A stretch of 64,000 bases of DNA from Candidatus Defluviilinea proxima (lineage in GTDB: Bacteria; Chloroflexota; Anaerolineae; Anaerolineales; Villigracilaceae). The stretch spans positions 1,689,501-1,753,500 of the forward strand of contig JADKIW010000001.1 in assembly GCA_016721115.1 (NCBI GenBank). The letters are read 5' to 3'. Under the pieces are notes generated by a model. That model did no database searches, was not told where the DNA came from, and saw only the letters and a list, made by a program, of their open reading frames with translations. Below, piece after piece: positions 35,315 through 44,356 of this stretch; position 1 is the stretch's first letter; every line of letters begins with the position of its first letter. The translations under genes and the position numbers were made by a program.

Positions 35315-37669
35315 ATGGGCAAAACGATCAAGATCCTTGTAGTGGATGACCACCCCAATACAGCAAGCACGCTGGCACGTGCGCTCTCGCAACTTGGTCC
35401 CAATGTGGACGTGCGATCAGCCACGAACGGTCACGAAGCGCTCGAGCAAGTGAATGATGGCGCCGTGGATATTTTGCTAACCGACATGATCATGCCGGAA
35501 ATGACCGGTTTGGAACTGATTGAAAAATTACACAGTCACCCTGCCGGGCGGCCAGCAGTTTCATTCCTCATGACCGCCTATGATGTGCCTGGTTTGAAAG
35601 TGACCGCGCAACGATTGAAAGTAAAAGAAGTGGTCATTAAGCCGGTTCACCCTGAACGGGTTCGCGAATTGGTCACCAAAGCCATGAGCGAAATCGGGCA
35701 GGCTATTGCTGTTAATAAGAAAGATACCCCCGCTAGAAAAACGTTTAATATTTTGATCGCAGACGATCACCCAGAGAATGTCACATTGCTGGCCCGGTAT
35801 ATGGTGAACGAGGGATATTCCTATATCGGCGCGAAGGATGGTTTGGATGCGCTTGAGAAGGTCCGTTCTCAAATGCCCGATCTCGTTCTGCTCGATGTGA
35901 ATATGCCACATAAGGATGGTTTTGCGGTTTTAAAGGAAATCCGTGAAGACCCGGCTACGGAACATATCCCGGTCATTATTCTCACGGCCGCTCGCCTCGA
36001 CTCAAAGGATGTGCAGTCTGGGTTCAATATGGGCGCCGATGATTACGTCACCAAGCCTTTTGATCGTCGCGAATTGCTGGCACGTATTCATTCAAAGTTG
36101 CGCGTGAAGGAAGCAGAGGATGTTATTCGCCGACGCAACCGTGAATTGAATTTGTTGCCCGAGATCGGCAAAGAGTTAAGCGCTCGCCCGAATATCGATG
36201 AATTGGCCGATATCATATTGCGGCGTACAGTGGAAACACTGGGGGCCATGCAAGGACATGTTTTCATCTTCAATGAGAAAGCTCCCTTTCACAGGGAATA
36301 TCACCTTGATGCTGTTTCATCGAGCACAGCAACGCAACTTCCTCCGTTGAATGATCTCGTTGGGAAGGTTAAGGAAACTCGTCAGAGTTTGATCATTGCT
36401 GATACAGAAACCGATACATTCTGGCAGGGTGGTCCGGATACTCCTGTCAAATCAGCGATTATTGTCCCGATGTTTGGGCGGCATGATTTGATCGGTCTCC
36501 TCATCTTGACCCATGAACAGACTGGATATTTCAACCTCGACCACCAACTCCTTTTGCAGGCGATTACCAGTCAGGCCTCTATTGCTGTGGAGAATGCCCA
36601 GTTGTATTCGAGCGTTGCAAAAGAACAATTGAGGTTGAATGCCGTTTTGCAAAGTGCGGCCGACGCCATTTTAGTTTTTGATGCAGATGGTTGTTTGTCG
36701 CTGTTGAACCCAGCTGGTGAAAAACTGTTTGCTGGTTACGATGCGAAACTTGGCTTACCCCTGGCTCGTGGGCGCGGATACGACTCATTGATCGAATTGC
36801 TTGAAACTGCCAGCGAAACATCCAAACCAACCACTGGCGAATTTATCTCTCCCAATAAACAGGCATTTTCTGCTCTGCTGACTCCTATTGAGAATGGTGG
36901 GTGCGTTGCTATTTTGCATGATGTGACCCACTTCAAAGACCTTGAACGGGTCAAGAATGAGTTTGTGGCAACCGCTTCTCATGATCTGAGAAATCCGATC
37001 ACTTCGATCAAGGGATATGCCCAGCTCATCATGTTTGGCGGTGAGTTGAATGAAAACCAAACGGATTTTGTGCAACGTATTTTGCGTGGCACCACTCATA
37101 TGAGTGAACTTGTTGAGAATATGCTTGATCTCGCAAAAATGGATCTCGGCCTCGAACGTAAGAATGATGAGGTGGATATCCACAGTTTGCTTCTGCAAAC
37201 GGCTGATGAGTTCAAACCGCAAGCTGATTTGAAAGGGCAGAAGCTTTTGCTCGAGGAAACAGTATCCAGCCCGAAGGTTAGAGGTGATGCGTTCCAGTTG
37301 GGACAGGTATTGCACAATCTGGTAGGGAATGCAATCAAGTACACACCCAATGAGGGCACAGTCCATTTATCTTTGCAGGTAGATGATTGTCATGTGAGCA
37401 TCCGTGTGCAGGATACCGGTTATGGAATTCCCGCCAGCGATCTGCCACATATCTTCGACCGTTTTTATCGCGTCCGTAATAGTGGACATGATGATATTGA
37501 AGGAAACGGCCTGGGGTTGGCTATTGTGAAGGCTATTGCCGAGCAACACGGTGGTGATGTGAGCGTTGAAAGCGAACTGCGGAAAGGCTCATGTTTTATC
37601 CTGACCCTGCCAGTTGTTGTGGCGGAAACCGCCGCACTTGAAATGAATGAAAGTGAAATCCGTCGTTAA
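35315..37669 (+). CDS. Cytoplasmic hybrid kinase, REC-REC-GAF-PAS-HisKA-HATPase
   Basis: 784 residues without membrane segments. The first receiver (about 5-125) has acceptor D57 (LLTDMIMPEMTG), the second (about 145-262) has D194 (LLDVNMPHKDG) and ends MGADDYVTKPF. A GAF-like domain (about 280-430) is followed by a PAS domain (about 440-545, ADAILVFDADGCLSLLNPAG) and HisKA with H556 (TASHDLRNPITSIKGYA). HATPase_c shows NLVGNAIKYTPNEG, DTGYGIP and GNGLGLAI. Receivers at the N-terminus of a kinase let upstream phosphorelays tune its activity. Start ATG 35315 follows AAAGAGG; it opens the long run of sensor genes. Confidence 0.9.
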   Translation: MGKTIKILVVDDHPNTASTLARALSQLGPNVDVRSATNGHEALEQVNDGAVDILLTDMIMPEMTGLELIEKLHSHPAGRPAVSFLMTAYDVPGLKVTAQRLKVKEVVIKPVHPERVRELVTKAMSEIGQAIAVNKKDTPARKTFNILIADDHPENVTLLARYMVNEGYSYIGAKDGLDALEKVRSQMPDLVLLDVNMPHKDGFAVLKEIREDPATEHIPVIILTAARLDSKDVQSGFNMGADDYVTKPFDRRELLARIHSKLRVKEAEDVIRRRNRELNLLPEIGKELSARPNIDELADIILRRTVETLGAMQGHVFIFNEKAPFHREYHLDAVSSSTATQLPPLNDLVGKVKETRQSLIIADTETDTFWQGGPDTPVKSAIIVPMFGRHDLIGLLILTHEQTGYFNLDHQLLLQAITSQASIAVENAQLYSSVAKEQLRLNAVLQSAADAILVFDADGCLSLLNPAGEKLFAGYDAKLGLPLARGRGYDSLIELLETASETSKPTTGEFISPNKQAFSALLTPIENGGCVAILHDVTHFKDLERVKNEFVATASHDLRNPITSIKGYAQLIMFGGELNENQTDFVQRILRGTTHMSELVENMLDLAKMDLGLERKNDEVDIHSLLLQTADEFKPQADLKGQKLLLEETVSSPKVRGDAFQLGQVLHNLVGNAIKYTPNEGTVHLSLQVDDCHVSIRVQDTGYGIPASDLPHIFDRFYRVRNSGHDDIEGNGLGLAIVKAIAEQHGGDVSVESELRKGSCFILTLPVVVAETAALEMNESEIRR

Positions 37670-37686
37670 TTTTACGGAGATGGAAA

Positions 37687-39639
37687 ATGAATTTGATATC
37701 TACTTCCAGAATTAAAATCCCCAATTCGATCCAGCAAGTTATCAACCGCTTCTTGAATTTTTGGCGTAACTTGAATCTGGCACGCAAATTGTTACTTGTT
37801 TTCATCGTGATGGCTTTTCTTGCGTTGGTGGTCGGTGTTGTTGCCAACATCGGTTTGTTGAGTACGCAGACATCCTATAACAAGGCCATTTCAGAAGGTC
37901 AGCAGATGAAATTGTTGGCCCTGGATGTGGATAACGACATGTTGATTGCACGTCGCCTCGAAAAAGACTTCATCGCGAGATGGACGATCGAGGGCTACGA
38001 CACTGCATATCAGAACTATGTGGTGCCTCACCAAGCCATAATGGGGGAAGTGCGAGAACATGTTGAAGAACTTAATGCATTCGCGTTTGCTGTTGAAGAT
38101 GGCTTGTCGGATTCGTATACGCGAAGACAATACGAATTTGATTTGAAACAATTGAATACAAACATTGATTCGTATGAAGAAAATTTCCAGCAAATTGTTA
38201 AAGCCAATAAAGAAAAAGGTTTTAAAGATACCGGTGTAGCTCGTAAATTTAATGACGCCGTGAACAGCCTTGAAGAAAGAATTTATACGAGCAAAACTGC
38301 TGACCCGTTCACGTTGAGTGGCGTTCCTGATGAATTACGGGTTGGGGAACGCCTCAAGTATCAGCAGGAATTGGACGCGATGGTGATTACTGTGCTCCAA
38401 GTCCGCGGTTATGAAAGAGAATATTTTTTGCGTGGTGAACAGGCATCTATTGATAATTTGAATCAACAGGCGCAACTATTAAAACGACAGATAGCATCCT
38501 CTATATATCTTAGCGACGTAGATAAACAGCAATGGCGAGACCTTTCTGATCGGTACCTTGTTGCCTTCGAAGCGGTGGTGGCAAAGGATGCTCAAATTGC
38601 CAAACTTACCGATGCTTTATCTGAAGCGGCAAGCAATACCGAACCGCTAATCAAAAAAATAACCGATGCTGGTACGGAATTGGGCGATATTGATGTTGCG
38701 CAGGCAAAGTCGAATAGTGCCCGGACCCTTGTGTTTTCATCTGTCACACTTGTGGTTGCTTTGCTGTTCTCTGGCTTTTTGGCGGTGACGCTTTCTCGCC
38801 AGATCACCCAGCCGATTTTGCTCTTGACCAAAACAGCGCAGGAATTGGAAACAGGGAACTACGATGCGTATGCCGATGTCTCTTCTGGTGATGAGATTGG
38901 AACATTGGGATATGCATTCAACAGCATGGCCGAAAGGTTGAAAACAACGATCGCAAGTTTGGCGAGACGAACTCAGATGCTTTCCATTTCCACAGATATC
39001 AGCCGCCGGTTATCGGCATTGTTGACACAGGAAGAACTGGTTGATGCGGTGGTGGAGCAGGTACAGTCAGCTTTCAATTATTATCACGCGCACATTTACC
39101 TGCTTGATGAAGAGAGCGGCGATTTAATGATGGCAGGTGGCACTGGCGAAGTTGGGAAACTGATGTTAGCAAATGGGCACAAGGTACTCAAAGGGAAGGG
39201 ATTGGTGGGACGTGCCGCAGAAGCCGGTGTAGCTGTGTTGGTATCTGATACATTATCGGACCCGAACTGGTTGCCTAATCGTCTACTTCCAGAGACCAAA
39301 TCGGAAGTAGCTGTCCCCATCATTATTGCCAATAAGATCATGGGTGTATTAGATGTACAACATGATGTAGCAAATGGTTTAAGCCAGGATGATGCTGATC
39401 TGCTGTTATCTATTGCGAACCAGTTTGCTATTGCTCTCAGAAACGCCCGTTCCTATGCAGATGTGCAAACGCGGGCAGAGCGTGAGGCATTGATCACCTC
39501 CATTAGTCAGAAGATACAAAGCGCTTCTACAGTAGAAAGCACCTTGCAAGTGGCCGTTCGTGAGATTAGCCAGGCTCTTGGTGCACAACACACTCGTGTG
39601 TTATTGAAAATGACTGAGAAGAATGGAAATAAAGGTTAA
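37687..39639 (+). CDS. Membrane HAMP-GAF sensor without output domain (HBM-like periplasmic region)
   Basis: 650 residues. A membrane segment at about 38-62 and another at about 345-367 bracket a roughly 280-residue helical extracytoplasmic region with paired EKDFIAR and REYFLRG motifs, as in helical bimodular (HBM) ligand sensors. HAMP (about 368-425) leads to one GAF domain (about 440-610) of the FNYYHAHIYLLDEESG type and a short tail. No kinase, cyclase, chemotaxis or DNA-binding domain follows, so output must go through a partner, probably a neighbouring kinase. It starts 17 bases after the previous stop with ACGGAG as RBS. Confidence 0.85.
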   Translation: MNLISTSRIKIPNSIQQVINRFLNFWRNLNLARKLLLVFIVMAFLALVVGVVANIGLLSTQTSYNKAISEGQQMKLLALDVDNDMLIARRLEKDFIARWTIEGYDTAYQNYVVPHQAIMGEVREHVEELNAFAFAVEDGLSDSYTRRQYEFDLKQLNTNIDSYEENFQQIVKANKEKGFKDTGVARKFNDAVNSLEERIYTSKTADPFTLSGVPDELRVGERLKYQQELDAMVITVLQVRGYEREYFLRGEQASIDNLNQQAQLLKRQIASSIYLSDVDKQQWRDLSDRYLVAFEAVVAKDAQIAKLTDALSEAASNTEPLIKKITDAGTELGDIDVAQAKSNSARTLVFSSVTLVVALLFSGFLAVTLSRQITQPILLLTKTAQELETGNYDAYADVSSGDEIGTLGYAFNSMAERLKTTIASLARRTQMLSISTDISRRLSALLTQEELVDAVVEQVQSAFNYYHAHIYLLDEESGDLMMAGGTGEVGKLMLANGHKVLKGKGLVGRAAEAGVAVLVSDTLSDPNWLPNRLLPETKSEVAVPIIIANKIMGVLDVQHDVANGLSQDDADLLLSIANQFAIALRNARSYADVQTRAEREALITSISQKIQSASTVESTLQVAVREISQALGAQHTRVLLKMTEKNGNKG

Positions 39640-39642
39640 ACC

Positions 39643-41466
39643 ATGGAAACAACAGTAACGGTAAACCAACCCCGAAAAACACGAAGCCTGACAACCACGT
39701 TGGCGTTCAGCTTTTTCATTTTGAGTGCTGTAGTGCTTCTGATTTCCAATACTTTGCAGGTTATATTGAGCGTACAAACTCAACAGGCAGAGATTACGGA
39801 ACGACAGGTTCTGATCGCAGAGAATGCTGGCAAAAGTGTGAAGAACTTCATCCAGGGAAAGTTCACTACCATGGAAACAGCCGCAAACTTTGCGAACCTG
39901 GCAAAGGCATCTTATGATGATCGTATTGCGGCTATGAATGGCATGCTCGGGATTGACCCATCCTTCAAACAGATCAGTATGTGGAGCAGTAGTCAATTCT
40001 TGCAAGCATATGTTTCCCGATCATCACAGGAGCCGACTCATCAGTTTACAGTTCAGCTCAATGGCCGATCGTTTTCTGCGTTGTCCATGGGTGAGCGGTT
40101 TTTTATCGGTCCGGTCTATTTCGATGAAGAAACTGCTGAGCCATTAATTACCCTTGCGCTTCCCTATAAAACTGCCTTGGGAGATTATCAAGGTATTTTG
40201 CAAAATGAAGTGAGTCTTAAATTCCTTTGGGATTTGGTGGACCAGATCAAGGTTGGCGAAACAGGTTATGTATATGTGGTGGATAATCACGGAACTTTGA
40301 TTGCCGCCAAAGATAGGGGACGTGTTTTAAGAGGCGACAATGTTAGCCTAATCCCGGAAGTACAGGAATTTTTGCATAACCCATCCGAGGACGCCGATGT
40401 AACACCGGAGGTGGCAAGTTATATTGGTTTGAATGGGGAAGAAGTTGTGGGGTCGTATGTCCCATTAGGAACACCTAATTGGGCACTTATTATTGAATTA
40501 CCACAGAAGGAAGCCTACCGGAATGTGACATCTTTGATATGGCAGTCGTCTGCTTTGATCTTGGGAATGGCATTGTTGGCGGCTCTTGCTGGCTATTGGG
40601 GTGCAAGACGGACTGCGGCACCGCTGGTGGAACTTTCTGTTGTTGCATCAGAAGTTGCAAAAGGTAACCTTGATACACAGGCAAATGTAAGAGGCGCTAC
40701 AGAACTTGTTGAACTAGCCTCATCGTTCAATAATATGACTTCCCAATTGCGCGGATTGATCGGATCGCTTGAACAACGTGTGGCAGACCGTACCAAGGCT
40801 TTGGCGACTTCCACTGAAGTCAGTCGTCGTATTTCAACGATTCTCGATAAAGATCAACTGGTCAAGGAAGTAGTGGAAGAGGTGCGATCTGCATTCAATT
40901 ATTACCATGCTCATATCTATCTACTCGATGAAAAGAGCGGTAACTTGATGTTGGCTGGTGGTACCGGTGAAGCCGGTAAACAAATGATGGCAAATGGACA
41001 TATGGTTCTCAAAGGGAAAGGCTTGGTAGGGCGCTCGGCAGAAACAAACTCGATTGTATTGGTATCTGATACGGTTGCTGATCCAAATTGGCTGCCGAAT
41101 CCTTTGTTGCCTGAAACCAAATCTGAAGTGGCAGTACCTATCTCTGTCGGTAGTCAGGTGCTGGGAGTGTTGGATGTGCAACACAATATTGTGAACGGTT
41201 TGACGCAAAACGATGCAGACTTGTTGTTGTCGATTGCGAGTCAGTTCGCTGTCGCTGTACGAAATGCCCGCTCGTATGCCGATGTGCAGGCACGGGCTGA
41301 GCGTGAAGCGTTGATTGCGTCCATTGGGCAAAAGATCCAGAGTACATCTACAGTGGAAAGCGCCTTGCAGGTTGCCATCCGTGAGGTGGGGCGTGCGCTT
41401 GGTGCACAAGATACCCGTGTGACGTTGAAAGTGCCGGAAAACAATGGCAAAGGTCAGAGGAATTGA
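39643..41466 (+). CDS. Membrane Cache-HAMP-GAF sensor without output domain
   Basis: 607 residues, starting 3 bases after the previous stop. Membrane segments at about 19-41 and 287-308 enclose a double-Cache-type sensor (ISMWSSSQFLQAY, VGETGYVYVVDNHGTLIA, GSYVPLGTPNWALIIE), a fold that usually binds small ligands such as amino or organic acids. HAMP follows (about 309-365), then a GAF domain strikingly like that of the previous gene (FNYYHAHIYLLDEKSG, VLKGKGLVGRSAE, DPNWLPNPLLPETKSE). No output domain is present. Sequence similarity is concentrated in HAMP-GAF, so the paralogues share output and differ in input. Confidence 0.87.
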   Translation: METTVTVNQPRKTRSLTTTLAFSFFILSAVVLLISNTLQVILSVQTQQAEITERQVLIAENAGKSVKNFIQGKFTTMETAANFANLAKASYDDRIAAMNGMLGIDPSFKQISMWSSSQFLQAYVSRSSQEPTHQFTVQLNGRSFSALSMGERFFIGPVYFDEETAEPLITLALPYKTALGDYQGILQNEVSLKFLWDLVDQIKVGETGYVYVVDNHGTLIAAKDRGRVLRGDNVSLIPEVQEFLHNPSEDADVTPEVASYIGLNGEEVVGSYVPLGTPNWALIIELPQKEAYRNVTSLIWQSSALILGMALLAALAGYWGARRTAAPLVELSVVASEVAKGNLDTQANVRGATELVELASSFNNMTSQLRGLIGSLEQRVADRTKALATSTEVSRRISTILDKDQLVKEVVEEVRSAFNYYHAHIYLLDEKSGNLMLAGGTGEAGKQMMANGHMVLKGKGLVGRSAETNSIVLVSDTVADPNWLPNPLLPETKSEVAVPISVGSQVLGVLDVQHNIVNGLTQNDADLLLSIASQFAVAVRNARSYADVQARAEREALIASIGQKIQSTSTVESALQVAIREVGRALGAQDTRVTLKVPENNGKGQRN

Positions 41467-41470
41467 TCCT

Positions 41471-44356
41471 ATGGAAACATCTCCTAATCAATCACCCAAA
41501 GAAAATAAGAATGATCCCACTCGCGAGAAAATGGAAAAGCGGGTAAAGAATCTGTTTGCAGAGCAGGAGCCACCTTCTTATGCGAGCAACCGCGAGGTGG
41601 ATGCTTTAAAACAACGCATCGCCGACTTGGAAGCGATGTTGGCGCAAAAAGCTGAAGATGTTGAACATAACGATGAACAGGTTTTACCATCTCCAGCAGA
41701 GACATCTGCTTCGGAATATGATGTTCAACCGAACCGTAAAGAATCAGCAATCCCTGTGCAACTGGATGAAGCACCTCGGGGGTTACGTGCCATATTCTCA
41801 AGTATGTTTGATCGCTTGAGTTATCCACGTAAATTCGTGATTATCAGCTTGTTGTTCTTGTTACCTTTGATAGCTTTTTACCCATTGGTCAATGAACAAG
41901 TCCAGCGAATTGGAAACTATGGCTATCAGGAATCACGTGGCGCGGATTACCTCTTTGTGTTAAATCATGTTTTGAGTGATGTTCAACTTTATCAGATTGA
42001 CAGTGCGAGGTATTCTGCAGGTGAAATCCCACTAGCAGACCTAAAAGCTAGTGAAGCCAATGTGGATGCATCTCTAACAGAACTTGCACAGGTTCATGCA
42101 AAAAATAGCGTGGTATTAGGGTTGTCGAGTGAGGCATCCCAGCTCATAGCTGAATGGCAGGGGATCAAAGGTAATACAGATAGCGAGACTGCCCTTTCAT
42201 TGCAAGCCCAACTTGTTGCTGACATTCAGGCGTTGATCTTCAAGGTTGGAAATAATTCCTATCTGATCCTCGATCCAGACCTGGATACTTACTACACTAT
42301 GGACGCGGTATTGCTTAAGATACCGGAAAACCAGGTTTTGCTTTCGCAAATCTTGCAGTTGACCAGTAACGGAGCTCGTTCGAAGGCTTTTACCATCGAA
42401 CAAAAGGCTCAATTAAACTCGTTGATGGGTCGCTACAAAAGTAATCTGGATGCCATGAATAACAATATTGCGACTGCTTTGCAGAATAATCAATCTGGTC
42501 AGATGGCTTCGCTTATTGGGTCGTCACTGTTAACGTATACTTCTTCGTCTCAAGACTATCTCGCCAAACTGGAACAGCAATTTATCACTTCTCCAACTAT
42601 TAATGTTGATACAAGAACATTGATTACAGATGGACAGCAGTTGATGTCTGCGCAGGAAGGTCTGTATGATAACGTTTCGAGTGCTTTGCAGTCTGGCATA
42701 CGTGGACGTATCAATTCCCTTGCCACTCGTCTGTTTCTTACACTTAGCCTTGCTCTGACAACAGCGATCATAGCCTTTATGATCGGTTTGACGACCATGC
42801 GCGCAATTAGCCGACCATTGCAAAATATTACTCTGGCGGCAGAACGTGTCGCTTCTGGTGATCTGGATGCCCGCGTGAAAGTGCTGAGTCGTGATGAAAT
42901 TGGACAGACGGCTCAAGCCTTCAATATGATGGCTGACCATCTACATGAGACCTTAAACACCCTGTCGGATCGTACTCATGATCTGATGTTGGCCGCTGAA
43001 GTCAGTCAACAAATTTCCAAGGTGGATGAGATCGATGCGCTTCTTATCAATGCGGCCGCACTTATTCGACAACGCTTCAATTTATATTATGTCCAGATTT
43101 ACCTGTTGGATGGCACGGGAAGTAATTTGGTTCTTCGTGCAGGTACGGGTGAAGTGGGGCAGGAGCTTTTACGGCGTAATTTCCATCTTCCGTTGAACGT
43201 TGTATCTCTTAACGGCACTGCTGTTGCAAAGAAGCGCGCTGTGATCATCTCAGATACTACTCAAACAGCTGATTTTCGTCCGAATCCCTTGCTTCCTGAA
43301 ACACGCTCAGAAATGTGTGTTCCGCTTCTCTCAGCCGATGGTGTGGTAGGAGTATTAGATTTGCAGAGCCAGCGCTCTGGAACTTTCTCTGAACAAACTC
43401 TGCCTGTGTTCAATACACTAGCGGCCCAGATTGCTGTTGCTATTCAAAACGCTGCTTTGTTCCAACAAGTTGAACAAGGTCGTATGTTAATTGAAGAACA
43501 ATCCCGCCGTCTTACACGATCGGGCTGGCGTGAATTTCTGGATGCTATTGAGCGCAGTGAAACCATTGGGTATGACTTTGACCGGACCGAGATTCAACCT
43601 GTCACTGGAACTGAATTTACGAATGTGGGTGCTTTGCTTAATATTCCTATAGAAATATCAGGGGTGCACATTGGTAGCGTACAGTTGACGGATATCGAAA
43701 CTCGAAAATGGTCAACAGAAGAGACCGAAGTGGTCCAGACTATCATGTCTCGTGTGGCTCAACATATTGAGACTCTACGCCTGTTGGCTCAGGCCGAAAG
43801 GTACCGCCATGAGGCAGAAGAGGCGATTCGTCGCCTCACTCGTGAAGGTTGGGATGGTTATTTGGAAGCCAACAGGGAGGATCATACAGGTTTTGCCTAT
43901 GATCAAAACCGTGTCTATCCAGTGGAGACAGACATGGATGCCCAAGGGAACGACACCTCAGGAAAAGTTCACTATCTCAAGGTTCGTAATGAGGTTATTG
44001 GCCAATTTTCTGTCAATCATGAAAATGGATCTGCAGATGGCTCAGACGAGATTCTTTCAGCTATCACAGCTCAACTAAGTTCCCATATTGAGAATCTCCG
44101 CCTCTCTACGTCCAATATGAGATTATTAAAATCGACCGAGGAACGGGCGAAACGAGAGCAGATATTACGACAGGTCACCATTGCATTACGCAACTCAACC
44201 AATCCTGCAAAGATCATGCAAACTGCTGTAAAAGAAGTTGGAAATATTCTGAAGCGTAAGACCATTATCCAGATGGAAAATGCCGATGCCCTTAAGGGTA
44301 ACGGAAATGAAGTAAGTCCATCTGGAATCACTTCTGAAAAGAATAGTTCGAGGTAA
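41471..44356 (+). CDS. Membrane HAMP-GAF sensor with two GW-modules, no output domain
   Basis: I prefer ATG 41471 (METSPNQSPKE), which has AGAGGAAT 9 bases upstream; ATG 41444 would overlap the previous gene by 23 bases. A polar N-terminal region of about 100 residues precedes membrane segment one (about 118-138). A helical extracytoplasmic region, membrane segment two (about 418-440) and HAMP follow, then a GAF domain (about 505-660). Two related modules follow, each opening RRLTRxGW and containing a YD...V.PV strand (nt about 43505-43790 and 43825-44090). There is no catalytic output. The stop overlaps the next start (TAATG), coupling it to the giant kinase, its likely partner. Confidence 0.83.
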   Translation: METSPNQSPKENKNDPTREKMEKRVKNLFAEQEPPSYASNREVDALKQRIADLEAMLAQKAEDVEHNDEQVLPSPAETSASEYDVQPNRKESAIPVQLDEAPRGLRAIFSSMFDRLSYPRKFVIISLLFLLPLIAFYPLVNEQVQRIGNYGYQESRGADYLFVLNHVLSDVQLYQIDSARYSAGEIPLADLKASEANVDASLTELAQVHAKNSVVLGLSSEASQLIAEWQGIKGNTDSETALSLQAQLVADIQALIFKVGNNSYLILDPDLDTYYTMDAVLLKIPENQVLLSQILQLTSNGARSKAFTIEQKAQLNSLMGRYKSNLDAMNNNIATALQNNQSGQMASLIGSSLLTYTSSSQDYLAKLEQQFITSPTINVDTRTLITDGQQLMSAQEGLYDNVSSALQSGIRGRINSLATRLFLTLSLALTTAIIAFMIGLTTMRAISRPLQNITLAAERVASGDLDARVKVLSRDEIGQTAQAFNMMADHLHETLNTLSDRTHDLMLAAEVSQQISKVDEIDALLINAAALIRQRFNLYYVQIYLLDGTGSNLVLRAGTGEVGQELLRRNFHLPLNVVSLNGTAVAKKRAVIISDTTQTADFRPNPLLPETRSEMCVPLLSADGVVGVLDLQSQRSGTFSEQTLPVFNTLAAQIAVAIQNAALFQQVEQGRMLIEEQSRRLTRSGWREFLDAIERSETIGYDFDRTEIQPVTGTEFTNVGALLNIPIEISGVHIGSVQLTDIETRKWSTEETEVVQTIMSRVAQHIETLRLLAQAERYRHEAEEAIRRLTREGWDGYLEANREDHTGFAYDQNRVYPVETDMDAQGNDTSGKVHYLKVRNEVIGQFSVNHENGSADGSDEILSAITAQLSSHIENLRLSTSNMRLLKSTEERAKREQILRQVTIALRNSTNPAKIMQTAVKEVGNILKRKTIIQMENADALKGNGNEVSPSGITSEKNSSR

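Noticed and set aside
37687..44356. The three HAMP-GAF genes as frameshift-truncated kinases
   Set aside because: Each ends a few residues after the same conserved LGAQxTRVxLK-type tail or a polar tail, and the next gene starts immediately with its own RBS, so the short architecture looks genuine.
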